A stretch of 62,215 nt of DNA from a virus: positions 1 through 62,215 of IMG/VR virus record IMGVR_UViG_3300020051_001561; one strand, given 5' to 3'. The position numbers were made by a program, and so were the translations under genes. Below are positions 7,805-17,421 of this stretch, piece after piece; the first letter of the stretch is position 1; every line of letters begins with the position of its first letter. The notes below the pieces were generated by a model that was not told the DNA's origin, did no database searches, and saw only the letters and a program-made list of their open reading frames with translations.

Positions 7805-8842
7805 TTATAACAACTTAGCGGTTGTATATATTCGTGCTTCACCATCTACATCTTTATCTACAACGAACCTTACCAAGTCATTAGTATTGATTTGAATCTT
7901 ACTCAAATCATCACCAACATAATTGTTGTTAATGTAAACTGAGAAACTATCTACATTATATGTTTCGTTCAAATATAAATCGGCAGTGTATCTGAAAGTT
8001 TCACTCAACTCATTGTTACCATCGACAAATAATAAATCTACAGGAAACTCGTTAGGGTTTTCAGGTTTTGGTTCAACCTTTCTCGATGAGTTAAGTTGTG
8101 ACACTTCATACATTGTAAGTGCTCTTGAAATACCTGGACTTACTTCAAATTCTTCTTCATCCATTAAGAACCCTAACATTGTGAATTCATAGTTTTGGAT
8201 GTAATACTTTCTTTTGTCAATGTCTAAGACAGACTCATCTGAAATGTTATTTAATATAATAGGAATGTAGTGACCCTTTATATTAGTATACGCTTGACGG
8301 GATGCAAAGTTTTGTAATACGTTTTTGTTGAATTCATTCAACGACCTCATTCTGTTTACAAACAGTTTAACATTATAAGTAATATCAACAGGAATAGGTT
8401 GAGGAATTTTATAGACATCAACACCTTTTCTTTGTCCGTCCCAAGTTGGTACTTTAGCATAATAAAATTGTTTTCTATTTGGTATAGTATATTGTAATGA
8501 TGGGTTGGTACCATAAGGAACCTCAGGTTGTCTTACTGTTGACACAAAAGGTGGTTTCACGTTCTTATCCAAATCTTGGAAGTTCCATGTTTCAGTAAAC
8601 TGAGCCCAATTCTGTGTGGTGATAATAATATCTACAGTAGGTATAACCTTACCATCCATAAATGTTTTCAAATCATTCTTAACGAAGTCCAACATACCAC
8701 GGTCCAAATCTGCATGACCTATACCTTTTGGCAAATAAGTTCCATCCTTTTGAATATCTTCCAAAAGTTGTTCCCTTCTTGCAAGTCCCGTTTTATTAGG
8801 AATAAGGTCAAGTGTCTTTTTTATTTTCTTTGGTAATGCCAT
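7805..8842 (-). CDS. Tail sheath stabiliser / terminator, gp15-like
   Basis: The protein has 345 aa. The central part, KIPQPIPVDITYNVKLFVNR followed by MRSLNEFNKNVLQNFASRQA and IPIIL, resembles the T4 gp15 stretch in which a P-x-x-x-x-Y-x-L-x-(I/L)-F-x-R segment precedes a helix and a 'F' rich turn. gp15 caps the tail and joins it to the neck. ATG 8842 overlaps the preceding gene's stop, so both are coupled. Its place beside a neck gene and near the sheath fits. The similarity is a remembered pattern, so this is a moderate call. Confidence 0.55.
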   Translation of the reverse strand: MALPKKIKKTLDLIPNKTGLARREQLLEDIQKDGTYLPKGIGHADLDRGMLDFVKNDLKTFMDGKVIPTVDIIITTQNWAQFTETWNFQDLDKNVKPPFVSTVRQPEVPYGTNPSLQYTIPNRKQFYYAKVPTWDGQRKGVDVYKIPQPIPVDITYNVKLFVNRMRSLNEFNKNVLQNFASRQAYTNIKGHYIPIILNNISDESVLDIDKRKYYIQNYEFTMLGFLMDEEEFEVSPGISRALTMYEVSQLNSSRKVEPKPENPNEFPVDLLFVDGNNELSETFRYTADLYLNETYNVDSFSVYINNNYVGDDLSKIQINTNDLVRFVVDKDVDGEARIYTTAKLL

Positions 8843-9357
8843 TAGATTCCGTTGAACTCATCATTTGATACCGGCGACGCAGTGATACTGCGGTAATATG
8901 GTTTATAACCACCATAAGTGTGCCTGTTATCCGAGGTGATACGACCGTCATCAACGACGGAATAGTATCTAACTCTATCTTCTTTTTCATAATAACCAAT
9001 GTAGTCTCCGAACTCAATGTCGACACCCATCTCATCTAAATAAGATTGATAGATACCCACTTTGAGATTACCAGGTTCAACCTGTCCAATTCTTGAGTTA
9101 CCCATAAACGCATTTGTAGGAGCCTCAATCTGAACATAACCTTTAAGTTCCACAGGTGCATGGTACTGAATACCTTCAGATACTACCTCACCATAGACAT
9201 CGTCTTTTTTCGTCCTTTGTTTATCAACACGATACAATACAAACGTAAAGTTCATATCCCCATGCAACCATTCTTGGCCGAGGGATATGTCTAAATCAAA
9301 ATCTTCTTCTGCGAAGAATTTGTTTAATCTCGTTATTGGAACTTTTCTTTGACTCAT
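8842..9357 (-). CDS. Neck / head-completion protein, gp14-like by position
   Basis: The protein has 171 aa from ATG 9357; an in-frame TTG lies just upstream at 9360. Features are DDVYGEVVSEGIQYHAPVEL, then strands with YIGYYEKEDRVRYYSVVDDG, and an aromatic C-terminus YGGYKPYYRSI. The DVYGE ... Y-x-x-P-x-E-L pattern recurs in phage head-tail connector proteins. It overlaps the gp15-like gene by one base. T4 gp14 is longer (256 aa), so the name rests mainly on neighbourhood. Confidence 0.5.
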   Translation of the reverse strand: MSQRKVPITRLNKFFAEEDFDLDISLGQEWLHGDMNFTFVLYRVDKQRTKKDDVYGEVVSEGIQYHAPVELKGYVQIEAPTNAFMGNSRIGQVEPGNLKVGIYQSYLDEMGVDIEFGDYIGYYEKEDRVRYYSVVDDGRITSDNRHTYGGYKPYYRSITASPVSNDEFNGI

Positions 9358-9362
9358 CAATT

Positions 9363-9370
9363 GATAAATA
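9363..9370 (-). promoter_or_regulatory. TATTTATC late-promoter-like motif, neck gene
   Basis: TATTTATC on the coding strand, 5 nt before ATG 9357. On the other strand the helicase gene at 9407 has a variant TATTTAAC (9396-9403) 3 nt before its ATG. Confidence 0.45.
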
Positions 9371-9406
9371 TCTATAAAATGATTATTATTAAAGGTATTT
9401 AACTGT

Positions 9407-11164
9407 ATGGAAGAAAATAAAGTAATGTCTAAAATACCTGAAGTAAGGGCAACCCGTATCTTAGAAGACTACGAAGGGTTCAACAATTACATATTGGGTC
9501 TAAAGAAAAAAATGCAAGTCAAAAAGCATTTTAAGATGACTCGTGCTCAGGCAGATTACATTATTGACTTCCACGATGTTACCCCAAAGGTGGCAAGAAA
9601 ATGGGTAGAGTTGGATGAATACTTTGGTAAAAAAATGATGGAAGAGAAACTTCTTACCAAAAGACCGACACAAATATACGTAGAAAAAATCTTAGTAGAA
9701 AAAGATAAATCATTTCATATCTACGGAAAGTTATTTGAGACCGAAGAATTATACGACTTTTGGTTACCTAAAGCTGCGGTGATTCAAAATAGAGAAAGAA
9801 AAGTGGAAATTGATTACACTAAGTATTCTCATCGTCCACCACTCGAACATCAGAAACTCGCTATTGAAAAGTTGGTTGGGAATGACAAATATATTCTCGC
9901 AGATGATATGGGATTGGGTAAGACCACAGCAACGGTGATTGGTGCATTGGAAGCTAAAGCCAATAAAGTATTGATTATTTGTCCCGCATCTTTGAAAATT
10001 AACTGGCAACGTGAGATTGCCAATTACACAGATAAAGAGGTATCAATCATCGAAGGTAAGAAGTGGGAACCAAAAGATTTTACCATTATCAACTTTGATA
10101 TCTTAAAGAACTTCCACGACTTAAAGAAAGTAAAAGAGTCTTTGGTATTAAAGGAAGAATTTGATTTGGTAATTATAGATGAAGCTCATTACATCCAAAA
10201 CAAACAAGCTCAGAGAACAAAGATTGCAAACGATATATGTAAGAAAGTTGGAAAGGTATGGTTACTAACGGGTACACCAATGACCTCACGACCAATTAAC
10301 TATTTCAACCTATTAGATTTGGTAGACTCACCAATCGCTTATAATTGGATGGCTTATGCAATCCGTTATTGTGAAGGTTACCAATTCAATGTTGGTAACA
10401 GAAAGGTATGGAATGTCAACGGGGCATCTAACCTAACAGAATTAAGAGACCGAACAAAAACACACGTCCTAAGAAGACTAAAACAGGATATATTAGATTT
10501 ACCTGAAAAAATTCTCACACCCGTTTATCTAAGATTAAAGTCAAAACAATACGAAGCACTTATGGGTGAATACTTCGATTGGTATGACAACAACTCCGAG
10601 GAGTCATCCTCATTAACCGTGCAGTTCTCAAAACTGATGAAAGTAAGACAGGTCATTGCCGAAGAGAAGGTAAAAGACACCATTGAGATTGCAGAAAATA
10701 TTATTGAACAGGGAAAAAAAGTTATTATCTTCACCAACTTTACCGATACATTAAACCAAATTAAATCACATTTTGGAAAGTCCGCCGTCGCATTGGACGG
10801 AAGGATGAGTAAACCCGCAAGACAAAACTCTGTGGATGAATTCCAAAACAATGAAAAGGTAATGGTATTTGTTGGTAACCTCAAAGCCGCAGGTGTGGGA
10901 ATCACACTGACCGCAGCAGAAGCCGTTATTATGAATGACCTCTCGTTCGTCCCTTCTGACCACTCACAGGCAGAAGACCGAGCATATAGATATGGACAGA
11001 AATCAAACGTATCTGTCTTTTATCCAATTTTTGAAAATACGATTGAAGGTGTTATTTACGATATATTATCCAATAAAAAAAATGTATTTGAAACCGTTAT
11101 GGGTGATAATATAGACAGAGGGACGGTTGTAGAGGAAATATTGAATACAATTTCAAGAAGGTAG
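9407..11164 (+). CDS. SNF2-family DEAD/H helicase
   Basis: The protein has 585 aa. Walker A is DDMGLGKTT (about 167-173) and Walker B is IIDEAH (about 257-261). Motif Ia is LIICPASLKINW, motif III is LLTGTPM, and the C-terminal RecA lobe has FTNFTDTL, the GVGITLTAA region and motif VI QAEDRAYRYGQ. This is the arrangement of SNF2/SMARCAL1-type ATP-dependent DNA translocases. T4 UvsW does related work (branch migration, fork remodelling) but is a different subfamily. It begins a plus-strand run and is divergent from the neck gene. It probably acts in replication or recombination. Confidence 0.85.
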   Translation: MEENKVMSKIPEVRATRILEDYEGFNNYILGLKKKMQVKKHFKMTRAQADYIIDFHDVTPKVARKWVELDEYFGKKMMEEKLLTKRPTQIYVEKILVEKDKSFHIYGKLFETEELYDFWLPKAAVIQNRERKVEIDYTKYSHRPPLEHQKLAIEKLVGNDKYILADDMGLGKTTATVIGALEAKANKVLIICPASLKINWQREIANYTDKEVSIIEGKKWEPKDFTIINFDILKNFHDLKKVKESLVLKEEFDLVIIDEAHYIQNKQAQRTKIANDICKKVGKVWLLTGTPMTSRPINYFNLLDLVDSPIAYNWMAYAIRYCEGYQFNVGNRKVWNVNGASNLTELRDRTKTHVLRRLKQDILDLPEKILTPVYLRLKSKQYEALMGEYFDWYDNNSEESSSLTVQFSKLMKVRQVIAEEKVKDTIEIAENIIEQGKKVIIFTNFTDTLNQIKSHFGKSAVALDGRMSKPARQNSVDEFQNNEKVMVFVGNLKAAGVGITLTAAEAVIMNDLSFVPSDHSQAEDRAYRYGQKSNVSVFYPIFENTIEGVIYDILSNKKNVFETVMGDNIDRGTVVEEILNTISRR

Positions 11165-11185
11165 GAATATTTTCCCATACGATAT

Positions 11186-11193
11186 TATTTATA
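11186..11193 (+). promoter_or_regulatory. TATTTATA late-promoter-like motif, dismutase fusion gene
   Basis: TATTTATA 15 nt before ATG 11209, in a short AT-rich gap after the helicase gene. Confidence 0.55.
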
Positions 11194-11208
11194 AGAAAAT
11201 GAAAACGT

Positions 11209-12750
11209 ATGGAATTCAAAAAAAGCCAAGAAAGAATCCATGAGATAGAACAACAAATCTCAGGTTCTGAAAGAAAAGAAATAATTCAAGAAAACAAAAA
11301 AGACGTGAAAAGAATATCGGCAATTAAGTTACCGTATTCATATTCTTCACTAAGCCGTTTTGTGGACAAAGAAACAATGAATGTTCACTATAACCAACAT
11401 TACAAAGGTTATCTTAAAAAACTCAACAAAGCATTAGAATCGGTAAAAGATAAGGATATGGACCTTGAACTACTCATTAAAGGTATTTCAAGATACAATA
11501 GAACAATCAAAAACAACGCTGGTGGTGCTTACAACCACGAATTGTTTTGGCAAATGTTATCACCAAAAAAACAAGAACCTAATGGACCTGTTTTTGATAA
11601 GATTAAAAAACAATATAAAACATTATCCAACTTCAAAAAAGAATTTAAGAAAAAAGCAGTTTCACAATTTGGTTCAGGATGGGTATGGTTAGTCCTTAAT
11701 AAGAATGGTAGTATTAAAATTATGACCACTTCAAATCAGGACAACCCACTTATGAACACAATGAAAAATGGTGGAATTCCTTTATTAGGGTTGGATTTGT
11801 GGGAACACGCCTATTACTTAAAATATAAAAATAGAAGAGACCAATATGTTGATAATTTCTTTGAGGTTATTAACTGGTCGTTCGTTAACAAACAATTTGA
11901 CCAATATCAAAAAGGCAAGATAAACGAATCTAAGGTGGTGAAATCATTAATTACTGAGGGTACATCAAGAGGATGTTCACCAAAACAGGTAAACACTTAT
12001 AGAATGATTTTTAACAGAAACCCTCAGGTTAAGAAGAAGTTTATGTATGCAATTATGGATATCTTAAAAGAAGTATATTCTGAATTCCATTATGGAAAGA
12101 ACGAATATGCACCTGGACAGATGTCGGGTATCTATGATTTTGAACAACCTGGTCGTTCAGTAATCAACAAATTAAATACCAACTACTCAGCATTCTGTAT
12201 ATTAGTTAATGACTTGAACGCAGTATTAAAACACTACGGTCAGGACCCACTTAACTTTATTGGTGGTAACAATCAACAACAACTTCAAGAGACTGATAGA
12301 ATGATACAACTTATGATTCAATTCAGACACCGTATCTTCAATCAGGATTCAGGAACATTCCAAACAATTATGGCTTCATTAGATAGGTCAAACAAGTTTG
12401 GTGATGAAAGAGAGTTAAAGGCTGTTGTCAATATGAAGGATATCTTTAATACGAAGAAGGTATTCAAAGTAGGTGAATTAGGAGGTAAAGACGATATGAT
12501 TGGTGGTATTGATGCGACGGTTGAAATTGACGGTCAAAATAAAACCATTCAAATTAAACCTTTCAACGGTTACGAAGAAGAAGATGGTAGAATGGTAGTG
12601 TTCGGTACTGGTAACGTAAAACCTTACAAAACAGACTACATTGCTTTCCATAATGACTCTAAAGGTACTATCGTATTTGCAAACGATAATACTGAAATCA
12701 AAAATGGTAGGTTTACGTTCCCTGTTGATAGTTGGGTTAATCCTAAATAA
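11209..12750 (+). CDS. Fe/Mn superoxide dismutase fused to a nuclease-like domain
   Basis: The protein has 513 aa. Residues about 38-235 are a full Fe/Mn dismutase: LPYSYSSL, TMNVHYNQHYKGY, NNAGGAYNHELFW, FGSGWVWLV and PLLGLDLWEHAYYLKYKNRR. The four metal ligands are all present (H60, H110, D196, H200). Residues about 240-250 read SKVVKSLITE, then G, which resembles a gp21-type cleavage site (I-T-E|G). The rest (251-513) is not SOD. Near 401-450 it has E-L-K, then GGIDATVEIDGQNKTIQIK, compatible with a PD-(D/E)XK nuclease core (D435, K450). It lies before a neck gene with a TATTTATA motif, so it is probably made late. Detoxifying superoxide from inside the virion or host is inference. Confidence 0.8.
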   Translation: MEFKKSQERIHEIEQQISGSERKEIIQENKKDVKRISAIKLPYSYSSLSRFVDKETMNVHYNQHYKGYLKKLNKALESVKDKDMDLELLIKGISRYNRTIKNNAGGAYNHELFWQMLSPKKQEPNGPVFDKIKKQYKTLSNFKKEFKKKAVSQFGSGWVWLVLNKNGSIKIMTTSNQDNPLMNTMKNGGIPLLGLDLWEHAYYLKYKNRRDQYVDNFFEVINWSFVNKQFDQYQKGKINESKVVKSLITEGTSRGCSPKQVNTYRMIFNRNPQVKKKFMYAIMDILKEVYSEFHYGKNEYAPGQMSGIYDFEQPGRSVINKLNTNYSAFCILVNDLNAVLKHYGQDPLNFIGGNNQQQLQETDRMIQLMIQFRHRIFNQDSGTFQTIMASLDRSNKFGDERELKAVVNMKDIFNTKKVFKVGELGGKDDMIGGIDATVEIDGQNKTIQIKPFNGYEEEDGRMVVFGTGNVKPYKTDYIAFHNDSKGTIVFANDNTEIKNGRFTFPVDSWVNPK

Positions 12751-12765
12751 TTCACATTTACTGGA

Positions 12766-12773
12766 TATTTATA
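12766..12773 (+). promoter_or_regulatory. TATTTATA late-promoter-like motif, gp13-like gene
   Basis: TATTTATA 14 nt before ATG 12788. Confidence 0.55.
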
Positions 12774-12787
12774 TATAAAAGTCCACG

Positions 12788-13900
12788 ATGTCGATTATTA
12801 TTGAACCACAAAGAACAAAACTTTACACGAGAATTCGTCACTTACTCGGTGCACCTCTAAGAGGCATTGAGATAGAAGACGAAATGATGGATTCTTTATT
12901 GGAATTATCCATTGAAGACTATTCTCAATATGTGAATGATTGGTTAATTGAATCACAATGGACATCTTTATATGGTCTTAATCAAGATACACAATCCGTA
13001 GCTAAAGCACTTATCACTCGTTCTTTAGATTGGGAAACACAATACACTTACGCATATTCTAAGATTGTAGGTTTACAGGCAGGTGGTGACGCTGTTCTTA
13101 AAAAGGACTACATCAACCTACAAAGAAACCAACAAATTTATGAAATCCCTGCGGGTCGTGAACTTAATGAACTATTATGGTTCACAAGAGCAGAATTAGA
13201 CGCAGCATTCTTCGACCCATTCATGGGTGGTTTCGGAGGATTTGGTGGTATCGGTCTTGGTGGTGGTGCTGGTTTCTCACAAATGGGAGGTCAAGGAAAC
13301 TACTTCGTAACGCCAGCATTTGATATCTTATTAAGAATGCAAGACATCAATATTAAAAGAAGACTTATTGGTGGTGAACTTACTTATAGAGTAACCGCAC
13401 TTCCTGAAGGTAAAAAGGCAATTCACCTTTATAATGTACCTGGTGGTAAGTTTGATTTTGGTAATATTGCAAACAACGAATACAAAGTATGGTATTGGTA
13501 CTATGAAACAGATGACAGAGAATCTTGTTTAGCCGAAAACCCTGATATCGTTCGATTACCATCGGATGTTAATTTAGACAACTTAAGATGGGACCAACTT
13601 AACTCACCGGCACAAACGTGGGTTCGTAGATGGTTTACCGCATATGTTAAAGAAACATTAGGTAGGGTAAGAGGTAAATTCAGTGGTAATCTAAAAACTC
13701 CTGATTCTGAACTTCAATTGGAATATGATTCATTATTGAGTGAATCTAAAGATGAGAAGTCTAAATTAGAGGAGGAGTTAAAAATGAGATTAGAGAGACT
13801 CCGTCCTGATAAAATGATGGAAGTTAAAGCAAGTCAAGCTGAAAGTTTGAACAAACAATTACAATATAGAGCACTTCCACGACAGATATACATTATCTAA
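12788..13900 (+). CDS. Neck protein, gp13-like
   Basis: The protein has 370 aa. The N-terminal segment LGAPLRGIEIEDEMMDSLLE is the conserved opening of T4-like neck proteins (LG.P...IEl.D..i...i..al..Y..Y). A Gly/Phe-rich loop (FGGFGGIGLGGGAGF) lies near residue 145-165. The C-terminus contains QTWVRRWFTAYVKETLGRVR, typical of the family, and a coiled-coil tail of charged residues. The protein seals the portal vertex and joins it to the tail. T4 gp13 is 309 aa. It is followed immediately (1 nt) by the small gene at 13902. Confidence 0.65.
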   Translation: MSIIIEPQRTKLYTRIRHLLGAPLRGIEIEDEMMDSLLELSIEDYSQYVNDWLIESQWTSLYGLNQDTQSVAKALITRSLDWETQYTYAYSKIVGLQAGGDAVLKKDYINLQRNQQIYEIPAGRELNELLWFTRAELDAAFFDPFMGGFGGFGGIGLGGGAGFSQMGGQGNYFVTPAFDILLRMQDINIKRRLIGGELTYRVTALPEGKKAIHLYNVPGGKFDFGNIANNEYKVWYWYYETDDRESCLAENPDIVRLPSDVNLDNLRWDQLNSPAQTWVRRWFTAYVKETLGRVRGKFSGNLKTPDSELQLEYDSLLSESKDEKSKLEEELKMRLERLRPDKMMEVKASQAESLNKQLQYRALPRQIYII

Positions 13901-13901
13901 T

Positions 13902-14234
13902 ATGGGAATTTTTAAGAGTTACCCCGTTATTAAAATTGTTAACGGAAAAGAAGTTAAAACTTCTGATGCAATTATCTGTACAAATACAGGATATACAACA
14001 AACGGTGAAGCCGCAATTATTATAAAAAATGTGGAACAGTGTGTTGTAACTTTAGATGAAACAACCACTGACCACATTACAATTAAATCTATGACTAATG
14101 TCACAATCAAAAGTGACAAACTAATCGATGACGAATATAACCAAATAGAAACCGAAAGAGGTGCCTCTGTTGAATTACGTTATATAGGACAAGGTTGGTA
14201 TATTATGTCGTCTGATGGCTTAAAGAACTCATAA
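13902..14234 (+). CDS. Small virion-associated protein, beta-rich
   Basis: The protein has 110 aa, with a strand-rich pattern (VTLDETTTDHITIKSMTNVT, then VTIKSDKLI) and the end ELRYIGQGWYIMSSDGLKNS. Such 'GxGWYIxSSDGLK' endings occur on phage fibre and decoration proteins. It starts one base after the gp13-like gene stop. Its last 32 bp overlap the convergent end of DNA polymerase. Exact role is unknown. Confidence 0.55.
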   Translation: MGIFKSYPVIKIVNGKEVKTSDAIICTNTGYTTNGEAAIIIKNVEQCVVTLDETTTDHITIKSMTNVTIKSDKLIDDEYNQIETERGASVELRYIGQGWYIMSSDGLKNS

Positions 14235-16962
14235 GTTTTCTATTCTTAGAAACATACTCTTCATCCACTAATTCCATCGTACCTTCTACATACATATAGT
14301 ATGGGTCAATACCTACACTATCCCAAAACTTAATTTCAGTATCTGAGATGGTTAATACCTCCTCTAAGGTATCTTGGTCCCCTTCACGACGAGGATAACC
14401 CCTCACCAACTCCGTCTGTGTCTTAGTAAAGAATGGACGTTTAGTTGGGTCTTCGACCAATATCTCATCACGAATTTCCGTAGAAAAAACAACTAATAGT
14501 GGTTCAATACGTTTGTTAAATGATGCAAGATATCGAGGTACGTTGTATTCACCTAACATATCAGGTTTTTCAGATATGTCTTTTTCATCAATCAAATAAC
14601 AATTCAAGACGACCTCATCTTTTTTCTTTTGTACATCACCGTGAGACTTTCTTTCACCATTATTTACATAGTAGATAGTATCACCCAAACCAACCTGTAG
14701 GTCATGTTTCATCGCTAATTCCATATGTGCTTGACGAGACATTAGTGAACCCGATTTTGTTCTTTTAGTTATGTGTTTTTTATACTCCGCTATTGATTGT
14801 TTTACACGTGCTTTATTGGCAATCTTTGAGATGGGTATCTGACGATTGTAGATGATATCTACATATTCGTAGTAGTACTCTAAGAATTCGTGACCCTTAC
14901 CATCTAACAACATACGAAGACCTTTATCCAAAAATTCAGCAACATAAGTTGGAAGTTTCTTAGACTTAATCGTGTTACCAGTAAGTTTTACTTTACCTGT
15001 GTCTGTTAATAGTGCGTAGTTTTTACGTGCCACGTTAATTGTTGCTGGCCATTGACCATCAGTATCGAGACCCATTTCACCCCTCATAAAGATATCGTTG
15101 TACTCAGCAACATCAGCTTCGGAACCGTGATATTCCTTACCCTCAACTACAAGACCATTAATACCTTTACCTATATATGTGTGGGAATCTCTACCCTCAG
15201 GTACTGAGAAGTTCACACCATCCGTATCCATTACGAGTGGTTTGTATCCTCTTTCCATAAACCACATAATCATCTGACGTAAGTATTGACGACCTGTACA
15301 GGTAATCTGCTCACCCATGTCCATATCTCCCCATGGGAATACGTGAGGTGCTGACAACGAACCGAAGAATGCGTTAATGAAAATCTTAATGGGTAATTGT
15401 TTACGGTTGTATTGTGAGGATAATTTCTTGTCCGTTGATGAGTATTCAGCCGCGAGTTGTTTGTATTTAATACGAGTATCACGGAAATACTTCAACATAC
15501 TCTTCATTGCACCTGTAACATCACACTTAGGGAACACATCGTGAACCAACTGAATGGATGGGTATAGTGATGAGTAATCGAGTTTTAGTACATCTGTTGA
15601 ATAACCCACCGCTAACAAACGTGACAAACCACCTGTAAAGGGTCGTTTATCTCCCTTCTGAGGGATTGCAAGTCCGTGCTTGTATGACCACGAAGCCATA
15701 ATCATTTTCCACAGTGTGGCGGTACCCATGGTGGACAGACGTTCGTAGGTGGTTGGTACCAACTTAGCAAGTAAGAAGTTAGCTTGATTGTATTCTTCAT
15801 CAACTACCATTGTTTCCCAAATATCATCGTATAGATATCTTTCAATGATGTACTTACCATTAACCTCTTCAAATGCACCTGGAAAACGCTCCATTAAATT
15901 TTCTGTACCAGGTGCTCCGACTTCTTTATATCCACCTGACTTAGGATTGAAATAGTAATCCTTATTGTCAAAATAGATTTTACCAATCTTATCACCCTGA
16001 ACATACACACGGTTTGGTTTCTCAGCCCCGATAAATTGGGTAATATACTTAAGACCCCAACTCTTAATGTCTGAGTTGATTGCTTGTGCTCTACGAACCG
16101 CATGGGCAATATCCACAACATTGTAACCCCACATCTGCATCTGAGTGTATTCTTCCATCTCATTTGCCAACTTCAACATCCCGTCCTTTGTTCTAAAATT
16201 AACTTCAGGATTAAGGGTTTTGATAATCTTCTTTGGGTCCAAACCTAAAATCTCTGCTCTACGAATTAAGAATGGAAAATCGAAGAATGCCGAGTTGTAT
16301 CCACCAATAAGTGTTGGTTTAAGGTGATTTACAATATCAAAAAACTCAATGATAAGTTTTCTTTCTTCTTCAGGATTTTCTGCTGATAATACCTTTTCAT
16401 ACCCTCTATTGTCTTTCATACCAATGAGGAAGATTTGACTGTCTTCAGGTGAGAGACCTGTGGTCTCGATATCGAATACAAAACGGTGAACCTCATCATA
16501 TTCGTCAAACCCTTTGAAAAGTCGTTTCCCCTTCTGACATAGATATTGTTCTGTTGGTGGTAGAATCATAATATCCCCTGAGTTATCTCTATTCCATGGG
16601 TCTAATCCCCCACCTTTGAAGAAGTTAACTAAGTTTGAGTATGATTTGGTTGTCTTGACTATATATTTCAAACCTTTTTCCATTCTCTCATCTCCATGAG
16701 TATCTAACTTCTCAATAAGGATACCGTGGGTTGACATCGCTTGTTTCTGAGATGCTTTTGAACCACCATAGAAATTCTTTCCATGAAGGTCTCCCACCCA
16801 TGCAAAAGGAATAAATGAGTCTGATTTGATTTGTTTACCCTGAATAGGGTCTTGAATTACTTTGAATATTTTTCCTGAACGATAGTCGTACTCTAACGCA
16901 ACTATATACTTTTCAGGGTCCTCCCCTAATAGGAATTCTTCGATTACTTCTTGTGATACCAT
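14203..16962 (-). CDS. gp43: Family B DNA polymerase, gp43-like
   Basis: The protein has 919 aa (T4 gp43 is 898). The exonuclease domain has FDIETTGL (Exo I) and GGYNSAFFDFPFLIRR (Exo II). The polymerase domain has motif A LKLDYSSLYPSIQL, motif B KIFINAFFGSLSAP and motif C VMDTDGVNF. Motif C departs from the usual GDTDS: G becomes M and S becomes G, with both Asp kept. It replicates the phage genome. No TATTTATA precedes it, fitting early or middle expression, but a hairpin lies in its leader. The C-terminus overlaps the plus-strand gene at 13902 tail to tail. Confidence 0.93.
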   Translation of the reverse strand: MVSQEVIEEFLLGEDPEKYIVALEYDYRSGKIFKVIQDPIQGKQIKSDSFIPFAWVGDLHGKNFYGGSKASQKQAMSTHGILIEKLDTHGDERMEKGLKYIVKTTKSYSNLVNFFKGGGLDPWNRDNSGDIMILPPTEQYLCQKGKRLFKGFDEYDEVHRFVFDIETTGLSPEDSQIFLIGMKDNRGYEKVLSAENPEEERKLIIEFFDIVNHLKPTLIGGYNSAFFDFPFLIRRAEILGLDPKKIIKTLNPEVNFRTKDGMLKLANEMEEYTQMQMWGYNVVDIAHAVRRAQAINSDIKSWGLKYITQFIGAEKPNRVYVQGDKIGKIYFDNKDYYFNPKSGGYKEVGAPGTENLMERFPGAFEEVNGKYIIERYLYDDIWETMVVDEEYNQANFLLAKLVPTTYERLSTMGTATLWKMIMASWSYKHGLAIPQKGDKRPFTGGLSRLLAVGYSTDVLKLDYSSLYPSIQLVHDVFPKCDVTGAMKSMLKYFRDTRIKYKQLAAEYSSTDKKLSSQYNRKQLPIKIFINAFFGSLSAPHVFPWGDMDMGEQITCTGRQYLRQMIMWFMERGYKPLVMDTDGVNFSVPEGRDSHTYIGKGINGLVVEGKEYHGSEADVAEYNDIFMRGEMGLDTDGQWPATINVARKNYALLTDTGKVKLTGNTIKSKKLPTYVAEFLDKGLRMLLDGKGHEFLEYYYEYVDIIYNRQIPISKIANKARVKQSIAEYKKHITKRTKSGSLMSRQAHMELAMKHDLQVGLGDTIYYVNNGERKSHGDVQKKKDEVVLNCYLIDEKDISEKPDMLGEYNVPRYLASFNKRIEPLLVVFSTEIRDEILVEDPTKRPFFTKTQTELVRGYPRREGDQDTLEEVLTISDTEIKFWDSVGIDPYYMYVEGTMELVDEEYVSKNRKLMSSLSHQTT

Positions 16963-16992
16963 AATATTTTCTTTTCGTCTGAGACATTATAC

Positions 16993-17011
16993 TCACATCG
17001 TAGTGATGTGA
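16993..17011 (-). promoter_or_regulatory. Leader hairpin of the DNA polymerase gene
   Basis: TCACATC and GATGTGA form a 7-bp stem with a 5-nt loop, about 30 nt before ATG 16962. T4 gp43 represses its own mRNA by binding a leader hairpin, so a similar operator is plausible. No sequence similarity is claimed. Confidence 0.35.
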
Positions 17012-17063
17012 TTACTCTTTGACATTTATACTATGGAAATAATAAGAAGTGTTTTCCTTCTTG

Positions 17064-17417
17064 TCAAATGATATTGATATAAAGATTTTCCCTAATTGGT
17101 GCAATCAGTTCACCCATTGAATTAATGATTGAGAACTCACCTAAATACCTACCTTTTCTACGTGTGTCTCTTTGTGTCCACTTATAGAAAATATAATAGG
17201 ATGGTGTGGCATCAGGGTTTTGTTGAATCTTTTCGGTGATGAATGCGTTGTTCATCACAATCTTTGGAATACCTGTGGATTCTTCTTTCATTGAGAAACG
17301 GATTGTTGCATTGTCTAAATCCGCATCGAACAACTTCCACGAATCTGTTCGACCATCTCTAACAACCTCCATCTTTAAGATTGGTAACTCACTGTTTTGT
17401 TTTATAAAGAATTCCAT
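17064..17417 (-). CDS. Baseplate/fibre adaptor, BppU N-domain-like
   Basis: The protein has 117 aa. The start MEFFIKQNSELPILKMEV and later pattern ATIRFSMKEE, YIFYKWTQRDTRRKGRYLGE then FSIINSMGELIAP follow the phage BppU N-terminal (DUF2479) layout: f.I...s.LP.L, tv.FsM, Y.w...dt...G.y..eF. It is a clear paralogue of the first ~115 residues of the 1538-aa fibre at 21572, including a nearly identical upstream site (TATTTATAGACA). It may anchor a fibre to the baseplate. It follows a terminator and precedes the polymerase gene. Confidence 0.6.
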   Translation of the reverse strand: MEFFIKQNSELPILKMEVVRDGRTDSWKLFDADLDNATIRFSMKEESTGIPKIVMNNAFITEKIQQNPDATPSYYIFYKWTQRDTRRKGRYLGEFSIINSMGELIAPIRENLYINII

Positions 17418-17421
17418 TGTC

